The notes under the pieces: generated by a model
What the model saw: the letters and a program-made list of their open reading frames with translations, nothing else
Database searches by the model: none
What the model was told of the DNA's origin: nothing
NCBI GenBank assembly: GCA_017965765.1
Contig: JAGCPJ010000066.1
Location: forward strand, 1-64,000
Length of the DNA: 64,000 nucleotides
Source: Bacteroidales bacterium
GTDB taxonomy: Bacteria > Bacteroidota > Bacteroidia > Bacteroidales > F082
Direction of reading: 5' to 3'
Shown: piece by piece, positions 18,044 to 26,801 of the stretch
Layout of the letters: every line of letters begins with the position of its first letter
Numbering within the stretch: the stretch's first letter is position 1
Made by a program: the position numbers and the translations under genes

Positions 18044-19495
18044 TTGGATATACTCCAATCCAGCCTTCAAACGCTTCAAGGTCTCTTCCTTGCCAATCAG
18101 ATACATGATGTCCGTGGAACCACCCGGAGTGGCCAGCAGGCCTGACATGGCAATGCGCGAAGGCCACATCAGCGGACCATATTTGATGTTGTTCTCCTCA
18201 GCCACTTTGCCAAAGGCCTCGCTCAGCGTCTCCTCGTCCCAAGTGTCGATCTGATTCACCGCATCGATGGTCTTCTGCAAGATGTCCACGGAAGTCTCCA
18301 ACGTGGATTTGTTCTTCTTGTTGACATACAGCTCCACATCATACGGCGCCACCTCATACAAGAACTTCAACTTCTCAGGGATCTCCGAGAACTTGTTGAT
18401 ACGCGGTTGCATCAAGGTAGCTAGCTTATTCCATTTTTCCTCCAGGAAGGTACCTTTCACCCCCGAATAGTCGAACGCCATCTTTGAGAATTGCTCGAAT
18501 GGCATGGCTTGGATATGTTGGGCGTTGACCCAATCCAACTTCTGGTAGTCGAACACGGCCGGGCTCTTGTGCAGACCGGCTACAGAGAACACCTCGCAAA
18601 GCTCATCCATGCTGAAGATCTCGCGTTCGTTCTTCGGTGACCAGCCCAGCAAGGCGATGTAGTTGATGATGGCTTCCGGCAGATAGCCTTCTTCCACCAA
18701 GGCCTGGAAACTCACTGCACCATGGCGTTTGGAAAGCTTGCTCACCGTACCGTCAGGGTTCTTGCCATTGATCAAAGGCAGGTGGATATAGCAAGGCACT
18801 TCCCATCCAAAAGCCTGATACAGAAGGATATACTTTGGATTAGAGGAAAGGTATTCGCTACCGCGGATGATATGGGTGATGCCCATCAGATAGTCGTCCA
18901 CCACATTGGCGAAATTATAGGTAGGCATGCCATCGCTTTTCAGCAGGATCTGGTCATCAAGTGTCTCGTTCTCCACGGTGATCTCGCCATACACCAAATC
19001 ATTGAAGGTGGTGGTACCCTCATGCGGCACTTTTTGACGGATCACATACGGCTTGCCCTCGGCCAAGTTCCTCTGCACTTCTTCGACGCTGAGATTACGG
19101 CAGTGGCAGTCGCTCTCAAAGGGATTCTCTTTGGCCTCCTCGCCTTCGGCGGAATCCTCTTCCGTCTTGGCACAGAAACAATAGTAAGCCGCACCTTTCT
19201 CAATGAGTTTCATGGCGTATTCCTTATAGATCGCTTTACGCTCACTTTGGACGTATGGACCGAAGTCGCCCCCCACATCCGGACCTTCGTCATGATGGAT
19301 GTTGGCCGTTTCGAGGGTCTCGTAGATCACGCGGGTGGCATCTTCCACATAGCGTTTCTGGTCGGTGTCCTCGATGCGGAGCACAAACTTTCCGTGTTGT
19401 GATTTGGCAAATAGGTAGGCATAAAGTGCGGTTCTGAGGTTACCGATATGCATATAGCCCGTTGGACTCGGGGCAAAGCGCGTTCTGACTGTCAT
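18029..19495 (-). CDS. gltX: Glutamyl-tRNA synthetase
   Basis: The 488-residue class I synthetase has the HIGH-type motif MHIGN at residues 15-19 with the preceding RFAPSPTG, and the KMSKS-type loop as KLSKRHG. It charges tRNA-Glu with glutamate in the cytoplasm. Length is normal. The N-terminal catalytic domain is followed by the anticodon-binding helical region. The gene converges on the TolC gene with overlapping ends, and no terminator hairpin is visible there. Confidence 0.96.
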   Translation of the reverse strand: MTVRTRFAPSPTGYMHIGNLRTALYAYLFAKSQHGKFVLRIEDTDQKRYVEDATRVIYETLETANIHHDEGPDVGGDFGPYVQSERKAIYKEYAMKLIEKGAAYYCFCAKTEEDSAEGEEAKENPFESDCHCRNLSVEEVQRNLAEGKPYVIRQKVPHEGTTTFNDLVYGEITVENETLDDQILLKSDGMPTYNFANVVDDYLMGITHIIRGSEYLSSNPKYILLYQAFGWEVPCYIHLPLINGKNPDGTVSKLSKRHGAVSFQALVEEGYLPEAIINYIALLGWSPKNEREIFSMDELCEVFSVAGLHKSPAVFDYQKLDWVNAQHIQAMPFEQFSKMAFDYSGVKGTFLEEKWNKLATLMQPRINKFSEIPEKLKFLYEVAPYDVELYVNKKNKSTLETSVDILQKTIDAVNQIDTWDEETLSEAFGKVAEENNIKYGPLMWPSRIAMSGLLATPGGSTDIMYLIGKEETLKRLKAGLEYIQSHLG

Positions 19496-19544
19496 GGTTT
19501 TTAAGATAAAAGATATGAGATAAAAGATAATAGTTATTGGACTG

Positions 19545-19552
19545 CAAAATTA
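19545..19552 (-). promoter_or_regulatory. Putative gltX promoter
   Basis: Read on the - strand, TAATTTTG matches TAnnTTTG about 50 bases before the gltX start. It overlaps the stop codon of the symporter gene. Confidence 0.45.
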
Positions 19553-20998
19553 CGATTTTTTCTTCCAGAAATCTGCATTTTTGATCTTCAATTCATCAGG
19601 ATCGAAAGTTGGTTCTTTCTTTGCTTTCTTCTGCCGTTCGTAGGAGCGCAATGCCCTGAAGGGAATCATGGAAAGCAGCAGGATGGCAACGATGTTGATC
19701 CAGGCCATGGCACCCACACCGATATCACCCAGCGACCACATCAAGCTGGCTTTGTTGAGTGATCCGTAGAACACAGCCGCGATGAGGGCGACCCGGAGAA
19801 TCCAGATGAAAACGTGTTCCTTGCGACCTTTCCCGAAGAGATACACCAAGTTGGTCTCGGCGTAGTAATAATACGCCATGATGGTGGTAAAGGCAAAGAA
19901 GAACAACGCGAATGAAACCACCAAACCCCCGATTTTGGGACCCAGCAAAGTGCTGATGGCAGCGGTGGTATAAGACACGTCGGGTTCGCCCAGCTGAGCC
20001 ACTTGTGAAACAAAGAGCAGGCCACCCTGGGCATCGAAAACGTTATAGGTCTTGCAAGCCAGAATCATCACAGCGGTGGCGGTACACACCAACAAGGTAT
20101 CGACATAGACCGAGAAAGCCTGCACCAGTCCTTGCTTCACCGGATGGGTCACTTTGGCCGCTGCCGCCACGATAGGCGCTGTACCCTGACCCGCCTCATT
20201 GGAATAGATGCCGCGTTTGACACCCCAGGCGATGGTACTACCCAAGATACCGCCCAATACTTCATTCATACCGAAGGCACTGCGGACCATGTCGCCAAAC
20301 ACGGCAGGCACCTCACCGGCATGGATGATCAAGATCACGATGGAAAGCAGGATATAGATGATCGCCATGAAAGGTGCCACGATCTGAGCCACGTTGGCGA
20401 TGCGCTTCACGCCACCGATGATCACAAAGCCGATCAGCAACGCCACAGCCAACCCAATCCAAGCGGGGTTGATCTCGAAGGTGTTGGCAAACGACATGGC
20501 GATGCCGTTGGACTGCACTGGGGGCAGGAACACGCCACAGGCCACCACGGCACACACCGCGAAGATCACGGCCAACCATTTGGCCCGAAGGCCTTTTTCG
20601 ATGTAATAGGCTGGACCGCCACGGTATTCACCTTTATGGTTCTCCTTGAAGATCTGTGCCAATGTAGCTTCCGCGAAGGCCGATCCGGCCCCGAGGAAGG
20701 CGATGATCCACATCCAGACGATGGCGCCGGGACCGCCATAGCCGATGGCGGTGGCCACACCCACGATGTTGCCTGTACCCACACGACCCGAAAGGGCCAT
20801 GGCGAAGGCTTGGAAGGAGGTGATACCCGTCTTTTGCGTTTTGTCTGTGGAAAACAGCAGCCGCGCCATCTCGCCGAAACGCCGCACTTGGACAAACCTT
20901 GTACCGAACGAGAAATACAGCCCTGCAGCGAGACAAAGCACCACCAACGCAGGACTCCACACCCATCCGTTCACCAATTCAATGATATGCTCGATCAT
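19550..20998 (-). CDS. Alanine/glycine:cation symporter (AGCS family)
   Basis: The 482-residue integral membrane protein has about 10-11 hydrophobic segments. Hallmarks are GRVGTGNIVGVATAIGYGGPGAI near the N terminus and SNEAGQGTAPIVAAAA in the middle, both typical of the sodium:alanine symporter family. It should import alanine or glycine with sodium. A promoter lies about 20 bases upstream. The C terminus is cytoplasmic and lysine-rich. Confidence 0.95.
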   Translation of the reverse strand: MIEHIIELVNGWVWSPALVVLCLAAGLYFSFGTRFVQVRRFGEMARLLFSTDKTQKTGITSFQAFAMALSGRVGTGNIVGVATAIGYGGPGAIVWMWIIAFLGAGSAFAEATLAQIFKENHKGEYRGGPAYYIEKGLRAKWLAVIFAVCAVVACGVFLPPVQSNGIAMSFANTFEINPAWIGLAVALLIGFVIIGGVKRIANVAQIVAPFMAIIYILLSIVILIIHAGEVPAVFGDMVRSAFGMNEVLGGILGSTIAWGVKRGIYSNEAGQGTAPIVAAAAKVTHPVKQGLVQAFSVYVDTLLVCTATAVMILACKTYNVFDAQGGLLFVSQVAQLGEPDVSYTTAAISTLLGPKIGGLVVSFALFFFAFTTIMAYYYYAETNLVYLFGKGRKEHVFIWILRVALIAAVFYGSLNKASLMWSLGDIGVGAMAWINIVAILLLSMIPFRALRSYERQKKAKKEPTFDPDELKIKNADFWKKKS

Positions 20999-21018
20999 AT
21001 AGTTTTGATTTTCTTGGG

Positions 21019-21026
21019 CAAAGATA
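21019..21026 (-). promoter_or_regulatory. Promoter -7 element of the AGCS symporter gene
   Basis: CAAAGATA on the + strand is TATCTTTG on the - strand, 20 bases before the symporter ATG. It directly abuts the terminator of the upstream gene. Confidence 0.7.
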
Positions 21027-21027
21027 T

Positions 21028-21060
21028 AAAAAAAAGGTTCCGCGTGACCGCGGAACCTTT
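21028..21060 (-). terminator. Intrinsic terminator after the Ser-rich exported protein
   Basis: A perfect 12-bp stem (21033-21044 with 21049-21060, arm AAAGGTTCCGCG) with a 4-base loop. On the - strand it runs into a T tract (A run at 21028-21035 on the + strand). Confidence 0.9.
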
Positions 21061-21079
21061 GGTTAGTTTGAGGAGTCCT

Positions 21080-22210
21080 TTATCTGCCTCTGGTAGGCGA
21101 GCTCGAGGAACTTCTGCTATTGTTGCTTGAGGAACTTCTGCTGTTGCTGCTGGAAGATCTGGAGCTACTGTTGGAGGAGCTGTTGCCTGAGCGACCGCTG
21201 GAAGAAGTGCCGGTGGAGCTGTTGCTGCTGGGGCGGCTGACGTTACCAGAGTCACTTCTGCCGCTGGTACCGCTGTTGTTGCCACTGCGACCGCTGTTGG
21301 AGCTGTTGGTGGTAGTGCCCGTGCGACCGCTGTTGGAAGTACCCGAAGTGTTGGTCGTTGTGTTGGGGCGGGTGACAGTACCGGAGTCTCTGCCGTTGTT
21401 GCCACTGTTGCCGCTGTTCGTCGTCGGGCGGGTCGTCGCACCAGTGTTGTTGTTGCTGTTGGAGCTCGTTCCAGTTGCCGTGTTGGAGCTCATGCTGCCA
21501 GGGGTCTTGTCATGACTGATCACCGTAGCTTGTCCAGGAGCGTTGTTGCTCGCAGGCGGGTTGTATCCCGGGACATTCCCTTCCGGATGGTAGTTGGCCG
21601 GGTAACCTCCGTGAGCGTGGTGGTGTGCGTAGGTGTGGTGCATCGGGTTGAGCGGGTGCATGCCGTCGAAGTAGCCCGGAGGATAGCCGCCTGGAGGAGG
21701 AGGCAGGATCGGATAGTAGCCGTCGTAGTAGTAGCGGTAAGGGTGCGGACGGTGGTAGTAGCGCGGGCGAGGTCCCACGTGGATCACCACCCAAGGCTCG
21801 TTGCGATAACCGTTCCAGCAGAAGCGCACCGGCTCGAAGTACTCGAAGGTGGTGAAGCTGTAGAGTTCATCGCCGAGTTCGTAGTAAGGCATCACCGTGT
21901 AAGTCCAGGAAGGATTGGGGCGGTAAGCCGGGATACTGACGGCGACTCTTTTGATTCTACCGGGGGACACTCTCACGTACTTTTTGCCGTAGTAGTATCC
22001 ATTGTCGGGATCCAGGTAGATGAAGATGTTACCTCTGTAGGTGTAGTCTCCTATATTTTGGACATCGTAATAGATGGTGACCGAATTGGCGTTGTAGGTC
22101 AGCACGGGTTGTGAGACCAAGACCAATTCTGGCGGAAAGCCGTTCGCTGCTTTGGCGATGATCATCCCCATCACTAACAGGGAAGTCATGAAGAATTTCT
22201 TGGTTTTCAT
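21080..22210 (-). CDS. Exported protein with Tyr/His/Pro-rich centre and Ser/Asn/Gly-rich tail
   Basis: I do not recognise a family. Starting at 22210 gives a signal peptide (MKTKKFF, cleavage near AKAANG). Residues about 25-125 form a beta-rich, Ig-like domain (TIYYDVQNIGDYTY), followed by a Tyr/His/Pro/Gly-rich stretch of about 90 residues with many histidines (HHTYAHHHAHGG). The last 150 residues are almost only Ser, Asn, Gly, Thr and Arg. The tail resembles a flexible linker or sticky surface region and may evolve by slippage. There is no T9SS domain. The gene follows the nucleotidase by 63 bases and ends at a strong terminator. Confidence 0.75.
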   Translation of the reverse strand: MKTKKFFMTSLLVMGMIIAKAANGFPPELVLVSQPVLTYNANSVTIYYDVQNIGDYTYRGNIFIYLDPDNGYYYGKKYVRVSPGRIKRVAVSIPAYRPNPSWTYTVMPYYELGDELYSFTTFEYFEPVRFCWNGYRNEPWVVIHVGPRPRYYHRPHPYRYYYDGYYPILPPPPGGYPPGYFDGMHPLNPMHHTYAHHHAHGGYPANYHPEGNVPGYNPPASNNAPGQATVISHDKTPGSMSSNTATGTSSNSNNNTGATTRPTTNSGNSGNNGRDSGTVTRPNTTTNTSGTSNSGRTGTTTNSSNSGRSGNNSGTSGRSDSGNVSRPSSNSSTGTSSSGRSGNSSSNSSSRSSSSNSRSSSSNNSRSSSSSPTRGR

Positions 22211-22273
22211 AAGGCTGTTGTTTTTAAAGGTTAAACGCATTTTTCTTTTTGATTGCAAAAACCATTCCAAAGA

Positions 22274-23707
22274 TCAAGGAATTTCCTTAACCCTTGAAAC
22301 ATTTGAATAATCGATATGGGGATGGGCGGAGAGATACTCGATCATCGCCTGGTTGGACCTAATATTGGCGGACACGCCCGGATCATCGTGGCTGAATTGG
22401 AAAGCATCGCTCATATAGCTGTTCATCGCCACTTTGTATTGTTGGTTCAGTTTCAATGGCTTGCCGTTTTCCAGGGTGACCACGCAGTCTTTCATCCGCC
22501 CTTCCTCATCCAAGGAATAGGTGTATGAGCAGCCGGAGCAGTAATTCGGGCCACGATCGGTGAATGCGGATACTTCCAAGAACTCAACGATCTCCTTTCC
22601 CGTCATGTTCATGCAGATGATTTCATTGTCAAAGGGATCCAGCGAATAAAGATCCTTCAGCAAGATAGGACGCGCTCCCAACGTATCGAACCGGACCCCG
22701 CCATAGTTCTGGAATCCCAGTTCCGCTCCTGCAGCCGCCCGATGCGAGTCGGCCATCAGGCAACCGAGATTTTGTCTGCCATCCACGATGGGGGCATCGT
22801 TATACCCCAACACTTGGAGGAAGACTTCATTGTTGTTATAGCTATCGACCATCGCCTGCACCTCGGCATTGCGGGAAGTGTGGGAGGCCACGGGCAGCAC
22901 GACGCTTTCCTTGCCGATCATCTTGCCTTTTTTATCAAAAGTAAAAGTACTGAATGTCAGATATTTGATACGGTTCATCGCCTGAGTGACCAACACCCCG
23001 TTGAAAAGGCGGAGGGTGTCCACCAAGGTATGGGAATGGCCGCCAAAGATCGCATCGAACTGCGGAAACTGCTGTGCGAGTTCCACGTCGTCCTCAAAAC
23101 CGCAATGCGACAACAGGAAAAGTGCGTTGCACTCGTCACGGAGGCCCAGGTATTGCGGAATCACCTCAGCGATGGGTTGGAAATGGCTTCCTCCGGCATT
23201 CTTCGGATGGAAATCAGGCAGTCCATTCATTCCCAGCTGGATACCACCGATCACTCCGATCTTCAAGCCATTGCGTTCCAAGATGATATATGGCTTCACA
23301 GGAATGCCGAGGCTGTCGTCGAAAGTGACGTTGGCGCAGACAAAGGGGAAATTGGCCCAAGCCACCATGTCATGAAGGCCCTTGGCGCCCCCATCCCATT
23401 CGTGATTGCCAAATTCACAAAGATCGAATCCGACTTTGTTCATCAGCTCGATCATGGGTCGGGAAGGCTCGCTGTAACGGTCGTTGAAAGGATTGCCTGA
23501 GCGGTTGTCGCCTGCAGAGAAAAGCAACAGATCAGGATGCACGGCACGGAGGCTATCGATCAGATCGGCAAGTTGCGGAAAATTGTCAATGTTGGCGTGC
23601 ATGTCGTTGATGGAAGCGACATACAACTTGGTTTCTTTAGGTTGGCATCCAGCCAGACCCAAGGCCAAGAGCATTACCAGCAAAAAGCTCGAGAAAACTC
23701 CTTTCAT
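22274..23707 (-). CDS. 5'-nucleotidase/UshA-type metallophosphoesterase lipoprotein
   Basis: The 477-residue protein has a lipoprotein signal (LAGC) and a calcineurin-like metallophosphoesterase domain with SINDMHANI, FSAGDNRSGNP, FGNHEWDGG and GGHSH as metal-binding motifs. The C-terminal 5'-nucleotidase substrate domain follows, with NYGGVRFDTLG. Family members release phosphate from nucleotides or nucleotide sugars at the cell surface or in the periplasm. Its start overlaps the stop of the 64-residue gene upstream in ATGA. Confidence 0.92.
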   Translation of the reverse strand: MKGVFSSFLLVMLLALGLAGCQPKETKLYVASINDMHANIDNFPQLADLIDSLRAVHPDLLLFSAGDNRSGNPFNDRYSEPSRPMIELMNKVGFDLCEFGNHEWDGGAKGLHDMVAWANFPFVCANVTFDDSLGIPVKPYIILERNGLKIGVIGGIQLGMNGLPDFHPKNAGGSHFQPIAEVIPQYLGLRDECNALFLLSHCGFEDDVELAQQFPQFDAIFGGHSHTLVDTLRLFNGVLVTQAMNRIKYLTFSTFTFDKKGKMIGKESVVLPVASHTSRNAEVQAMVDSYNNNEVFLQVLGYNDAPIVDGRQNLGCLMADSHRAAAGAELGFQNYGGVRFDTLGARPILLKDLYSLDPFDNEIICMNMTGKEIVEFLEVSAFTDRGPNYCSGCSYTYSLDEEGRMKDCVVTLENGKPLKLNQQYKVAMNSYMSDAFQFSHDDPGVSANIRSNQAMIEYLSAHPHIDYSNVSRVKEIP

Positions 23708-23898
23708 AACTTAAAGTAAATCTTTGAGTTAGATCGTATCGAACCATCAAAATCAAGACGGTTCCCGTAGGCATCCCTGACTTCTTTGACCGGAGTCTTC
23801 ACGGGGATGTCGTGGTCTCTGAAATAAGCCCAGATGGCAGATTTCACCTTGGCGCCGTAGTAAGTTTTCACGGCAACGTCATTCACATAGACAATCAT
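23704..23898 (-). CDS. Small conserved-looking protein upstream of the nucleotidase
   Basis: The 64-residue protein starts at 23898; a longer in-frame extension lies upstream of the promoter and is Lys-rich junk. It is basic, with no signal or TM segment, and I do not recognise it. Translational coupling to the nucleotidase through ATGA suggests it is real. The sequence MIVYVNDVAVKTYYGAKVKSA may form a small beta-alpha fold resembling ubiquitin-like or ThiS-like strands, but that is a guess. Confidence 0.65.
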   Translation of the reverse strand: MIVYVNDVAVKTYYGAKVKSAIWAYFRDHDIPVKTPVKEVRDAYGNRLDFDGSIRSNSKIYFKL

Positions 23899-23922
23899 AA
23901 TGGTTGGTTTTAAAAGAAAAAT

Positions 23923-23986
23923 CAAAGGTACGTTTTTTTCCTTGACGAAAACATTTTTTTTATTCAAAACGTTTTTTCTATCTTTG
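23923..23986. promoter_or_regulatory. Divergent promoter pair
   Basis: On the - strand TACCTTTG (23923-23930) precedes the 64-residue gene. On the + strand TATCTTTG (23979-23986) precedes the metallopeptidase. The two TAnnTTTG elements lie about 50 bases apart. Confidence 0.65.
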
Positions 23987-24011
23987 TGCATCATTTCAAA
24001 AAATTATCACC

Positions 24012-24884
24012 ATGAGATTAGACGGACGTAGAGAAAGTACGAATGTGGAAGACCGCCGAGGCAAGGGCGGAGCCGTGAAGGCCGGTGGACTGGGCTTGGG
24101 CGGCATTATCATTGTTGGACTGATTTGGTTACTGACGGGCAGGGCACCCGACACACAGGTATTGCAGCAGATGACCCAAGGCGGGGGCACGGAATATGCC
24201 ACCGACGGGAAGGACTACAGCGAGGTGGATGTGGAGCTCATGCAGTTCTGCAAACAGATTCTTGCCGGCACCGAAGACGTGTGGACGCAAGAGTTCAGGA
24301 AGATGGGGATGACCTACCGTCCCCCGAAGATGGTCATCTTTGCCGGTGCAGTGAACTCTGGTTGCGGCAGTGCCACTTCCGATAGCGGACCTTTCTATTG
24401 CTCGGCCGACCAGACCGTATATCTCGACTTGGAGTTCTTCAAGAGCATGAAACGTCAGATTGGGGCTGACGGCGACTTCGCCTACGCTTACGTCATCGCT
24501 CACGAGGTGGGGCATCATGTCCAAAACCTGCTGGGCACCCTTGACGCCGCCCATAACAAGATGGCGCAATACGGCAAAAACACCGCAGGATACAACCAAA
24601 CGAGTGTGCGTTTGGAGTTGCAGGCCGACTTCTACGCAGGCGTGTGGGCTTACCATGACAACAAGATGTTTGGATCGCTTGAGGATGGCGACATCGAAGA
24701 GGCTTTGAATGCCGCTGCCAAGATCGGTGACGACTACTTGCAAAAGCAAGCATACGGCCGCACCATGCCAGAGACCTTCAACCACGGCACTTCGGCACAG
24801 CGTTCCAAATGGTTAAAGAAAGGCTTGCGCACTGGCGACGTCAGCCAGGGCGACACGTTCTCGCCGAGCTACAACATGTTGTAA
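24012..24884 (+). CDS. Neutral zinc metallopeptidase (YpfJ family)
   Basis: The 290-residue protein has one TM helix at about residues 25-43, after a basic cytoplasmic start, and a zincin motif HEVGHH with H164, E165 and H168. A third ligand region lies in RLELQADFYAGVWAY. Starting MRLDGRRES and containing GCGSATSDSGPFYC, it matches the YpfJ/putative neutral zinc metallopeptidase family. Natural substrates are unknown. It is preceded by its own promoter and followed by a long perfect hairpin. Confidence 0.93.
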   Translation: MRLDGRRESTNVEDRRGKGGAVKAGGLGLGGIIIVGLIWLLTGRAPDTQVLQQMTQGGGTEYATDGKDYSEVDVELMQFCKQILAGTEDVWTQEFRKMGMTYRPPKMVIFAGAVNSGCGSATSDSGPFYCSADQTVYLDLEFFKSMKRQIGADGDFAYAYVIAHEVGHHVQNLLGTLDAAHNKMAQYGKNTAGYNQTSVRLELQADFYAGVWAYHDNKMFGSLEDGDIEEALNAAAKIGDDYLQKQAYGRTMPETFNHGTSAQRSKWLKKGLRTGDVSQGDTFSPSYNML

Positions 24885-24891
24885 AAATGCG

Positions 24892-24943
24892 GAATGCGGA
24901 ATGCGGAATTAGCCTCCGGTGGTTAATTCCGCATTCCGCATTC
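24892..24943. repeat. 20-bp perfect inverted repeat built from GCGGAAT units
   Basis: Bases 24892-24911 are the reverse complement of 24924-24943, around a 12-base GC-rich loop. Each arm contains tandem GCGGAAT units. It sits between two convergent genes (metallopeptidase and lemA). It could terminate both, but it lacks T tracts. It resembles the small mobile palindromes (REP or MITE-like) of other bacteria. Confidence 0.7.
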
Positions 24944-24948
24944 ATAAT

Positions 24949-25548
24949 TCACTTAAAGAGTTCCTTGACGTCGGGAGCGGTCTCGGCACCTTCGGAAGCC
25001 TCGAAGTAAGGCATCTTTTCGAAGTTAGACATCCCGGCGATGATGTTGTTCGGGAAACGGCGGAGGTATTGGTTGAAATCCTTGGCCTTCTCGTTGAAGT
25101 TCTTACGGGCATTGGCGATCTGGTTCTCACAGCTCTCGATGTTGTCCTGTAGGTTCAGGTACAAGGTATTGGCCTTGAGCTCCGGATAACGTTCCACGAT
25201 GACATTCAGGTTGGCCCTCATGGTCTTCATGAGTTCGTCCTGCGTCTTTTGGAAGTTCGCCAACTGCTGTTCTGTCAGGTTCGACATGTCGAGCGCCGTG
25301 TTTTGGGCTTGGTTGCGAGCCTCGACAATCTTCGTGAAAGCCTCTCCCTCGTAATCGGAATACTGTTTGGCCGTAGCAGCCACATTTGGGATCTGGTCAG
25401 CACGCTTTTGGTAAGCCGCTTGGACATCACCAACAGCTTGTTCCACAGTCTCTTGCTTAGAGACAAGATTGTTGTATATGCGCACTCCCCAGAGCGCCAG
25501 GAGACCGATAAGGACGAGTAATACGATTAGAATTCCACCTTTTTTCAT
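24949..25548 (-). CDS. LemA family protein
   Basis: The 199-residue protein has an N-terminal TM helix (about residues 5-25) with a short cytoplasmic tip, then a helical bundle with the LemA pattern: YNNLVSKQETVEQAVGDVQ, QYSDYEGEAF, YPELKANTLYLNLQDNIESCENQIANARKNFNEKAKDFN and FP. Function is poorly known; it is a membrane-anchored protein. The gene is convergent with the metallopeptidase. No clear promoter element could be seen upstream. Confidence 0.93.
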   Translation of the reverse strand: MKKGGILIVLLVLIGLLALWGVRIYNNLVSKQETVEQAVGDVQAAYQKRADQIPNVAATAKQYSDYEGEAFTKIVEARNQAQNTALDMSNLTEQQLANFQKTQDELMKTMRANLNVIVERYPELKANTLYLNLQDNIESCENQIANARKNFNEKAKDFNQYLRRFPNNIIAGMSNFEKMPYFEASEGAETAPDVKELFK

Positions 25549-25593
25549 GACGATGTGTTTTTAAATTAGAAGGCAAAGAAACAGAATTTTTAC

Positions 25594-25601
25594 TATCTTT
25601 G
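25594..25601 (+). promoter_or_regulatory. Promoter -7 element upstream of ricT
   Basis: TATCTTTG is 34 bases before the ATG at 25636. It probably drives ricT-gldH-PBP1A-obgE, which are closely spaced. Confidence 0.65.
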
Positions 25602-25635
25602 CAAGTTTAAATCATGTTTTTTAAAACTTGGAATC

Positions 25636-26766
25636 ATGTCTGACGAACAATATAAACGCAATTCGATAGAGTCAAAGCCCAGTTTGAAGGATCCCGTCTT
25701 CAACCGTGGCTGTTGCAAATTCAAGGGGGAGCCCGCCCCTGGTCAGTCCCTGCTGAACCACAGTGGCTGCAAGATGCATGAGTTCAACTGGATGAAAGAC
25801 TTTGAGGGCGCTGAGACCCCGAATCCTTTGATTGCGGAGGTCCGTTTCAAGAACGACCACAAAGATTTCTTCACGTATCCGGAGGAGTTGGACCTTCACG
25901 AGGGTGACCTGGTCGCGGTGGAAGCCGCCATTGGCCACGACATCGGCATCGTGACGCTGACGGGCGAATTGGCGGTGCGACAGATGAAACGCAAGAAGTT
26001 CCGCACACCGCTGGAGGAGATGAAAAAAGTGTATCGCCGTGCCCGGCAGAACGACGTGGAAAAATGGCTGTCCGCCATCGCATTGGAAGACAGTACTTTA
26101 TATCGCACCCGCACCATCGCGGAGAATCTCGGCTTGGAGATGAAGTTGAACGACATCGAGTATCAAGGCGACAAGACCAAGGCCATCTTCTATTACACTG
26201 CCGATGGACGTGTTGACTTCCGTGAGTTGATCAAGAAGTTGGCAGAGGAGTTCCATGTAAGGGTGGAGATGCGTCAGATCGGGGTCCGACAGGAGTCGGC
26301 CAAACTCGGCGGCATTGGATCCTGTGGCCGCGAACTCTGCTGTGCATCCTGGATCAGCGACTTCCAGTCTGTCACCACCAACGTTGCCCGCATCCAACAG
26401 CTCTCGCCCAACCCGCAGAAACTTGCCGGTCAGTGCGGGAAGCTGAAATGCTGCCTGAATTACGAATATGAAGCCTACGTCGAGGCGCTGAAGGATTTCT
26501 CCGACCCCAACATCGTGCTGAAGTTCAAGAACGGCGATGCCATCCACCAGAAAAACGACGTTTTCAAAGGCATCATGTGGTATTCCTATACCACCGACAA
26601 GAGCAACATCATGGCCATTCCCGTCGGAAAGGTGAAGGAAATCATCGAGAAGAACAAAAAAGGCGAAATCCCGGAGAAGCTGGAAGACTACGCCGTCACC
26701 AAGGAGCAGCATACCAACACCAATGAGGGGTACAGTGAGAAGGATTTGAGGAAGATGAGCGATTAA
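25636..26766 (+). CDS. ricT: PSP1-domain protein, RicT-like
   Basis: The 376-residue protein has an acidic/Cys start (FNRGCCKFKG), the PSP1 core domain and a cysteine-rich motif GIGSCGRELCCASW followed by QCGKLKCCLNYE, as in RicT/YaaT. RicT belongs to the RicA/F/T complex that binds Fe-S clusters and affects RNA maturation in Firmicutes; in Bacteroidetes the role is less clear. It precedes gldH and a class A PBP, a conserved Bacteroidetes neighbourhood. A Ser/Lys-rich tail ends just before an ACGGAAAACGG repeat. Confidence 0.92.
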   Translation: MSDEQYKRNSIESKPSLKDPVFNRGCCKFKGEPAPGQSLLNHSGCKMHEFNWMKDFEGAETPNPLIAEVRFKNDHKDFFTYPEELDLHEGDLVAVEAAIGHDIGIVTLTGELAVRQMKRKKFRTPLEEMKKVYRRARQNDVEKWLSAIALEDSTLYRTRTIAENLGLEMKLNDIEYQGDKTKAIFYYTADGRVDFRELIKKLAEEFHVRVEMRQIGVRQESAKLGGIGSCGRELCCASWISDFQSVTTNVARIQQLSPNPQKLAGQCGKLKCCLNYEYEAYVEALKDFSDPNIVLKFKNGDAIHQKNDVFKGIMWYSYTTDKSNIMAIPVGKVKEIIEKNKKGEIPEKLEDYAVTKEQHTNTNEGYSEKDLRKMSD

Positions 26767-26795
26767 ACGGAAAACGGAAAACGGAGAACGGAAAA
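26765..26795 (+). repeat. ACGGAAAACGG-type repeat between ricT and gldH
   Basis: Four ACGG units separated by AAA or AGA fill almost the whole gap between the ricT stop (26766) and the gldH start (26802). The A-rich, purine-rich sequence could serve as a ribosome binding region for gldH. Confidence 0.75.
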
Positions 26796-26801
26796 TAATT
26801 G

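Noticed and set aside
19501..19532. AGATAAAAGATA-type repeat near gltX as a regulatory array
   Set aside because: It is too short and simple to distinguish from AT-rich spacer sequence.
21120..21515. Leu-rich open frame on the + strand opposite the Ser-rich tail
   Set aside because: It mirrors the codon bias of the real - strand gene (Ser/Asn/Gly codons read backwards as Leu/Val/Pro). There is no start context or homology.
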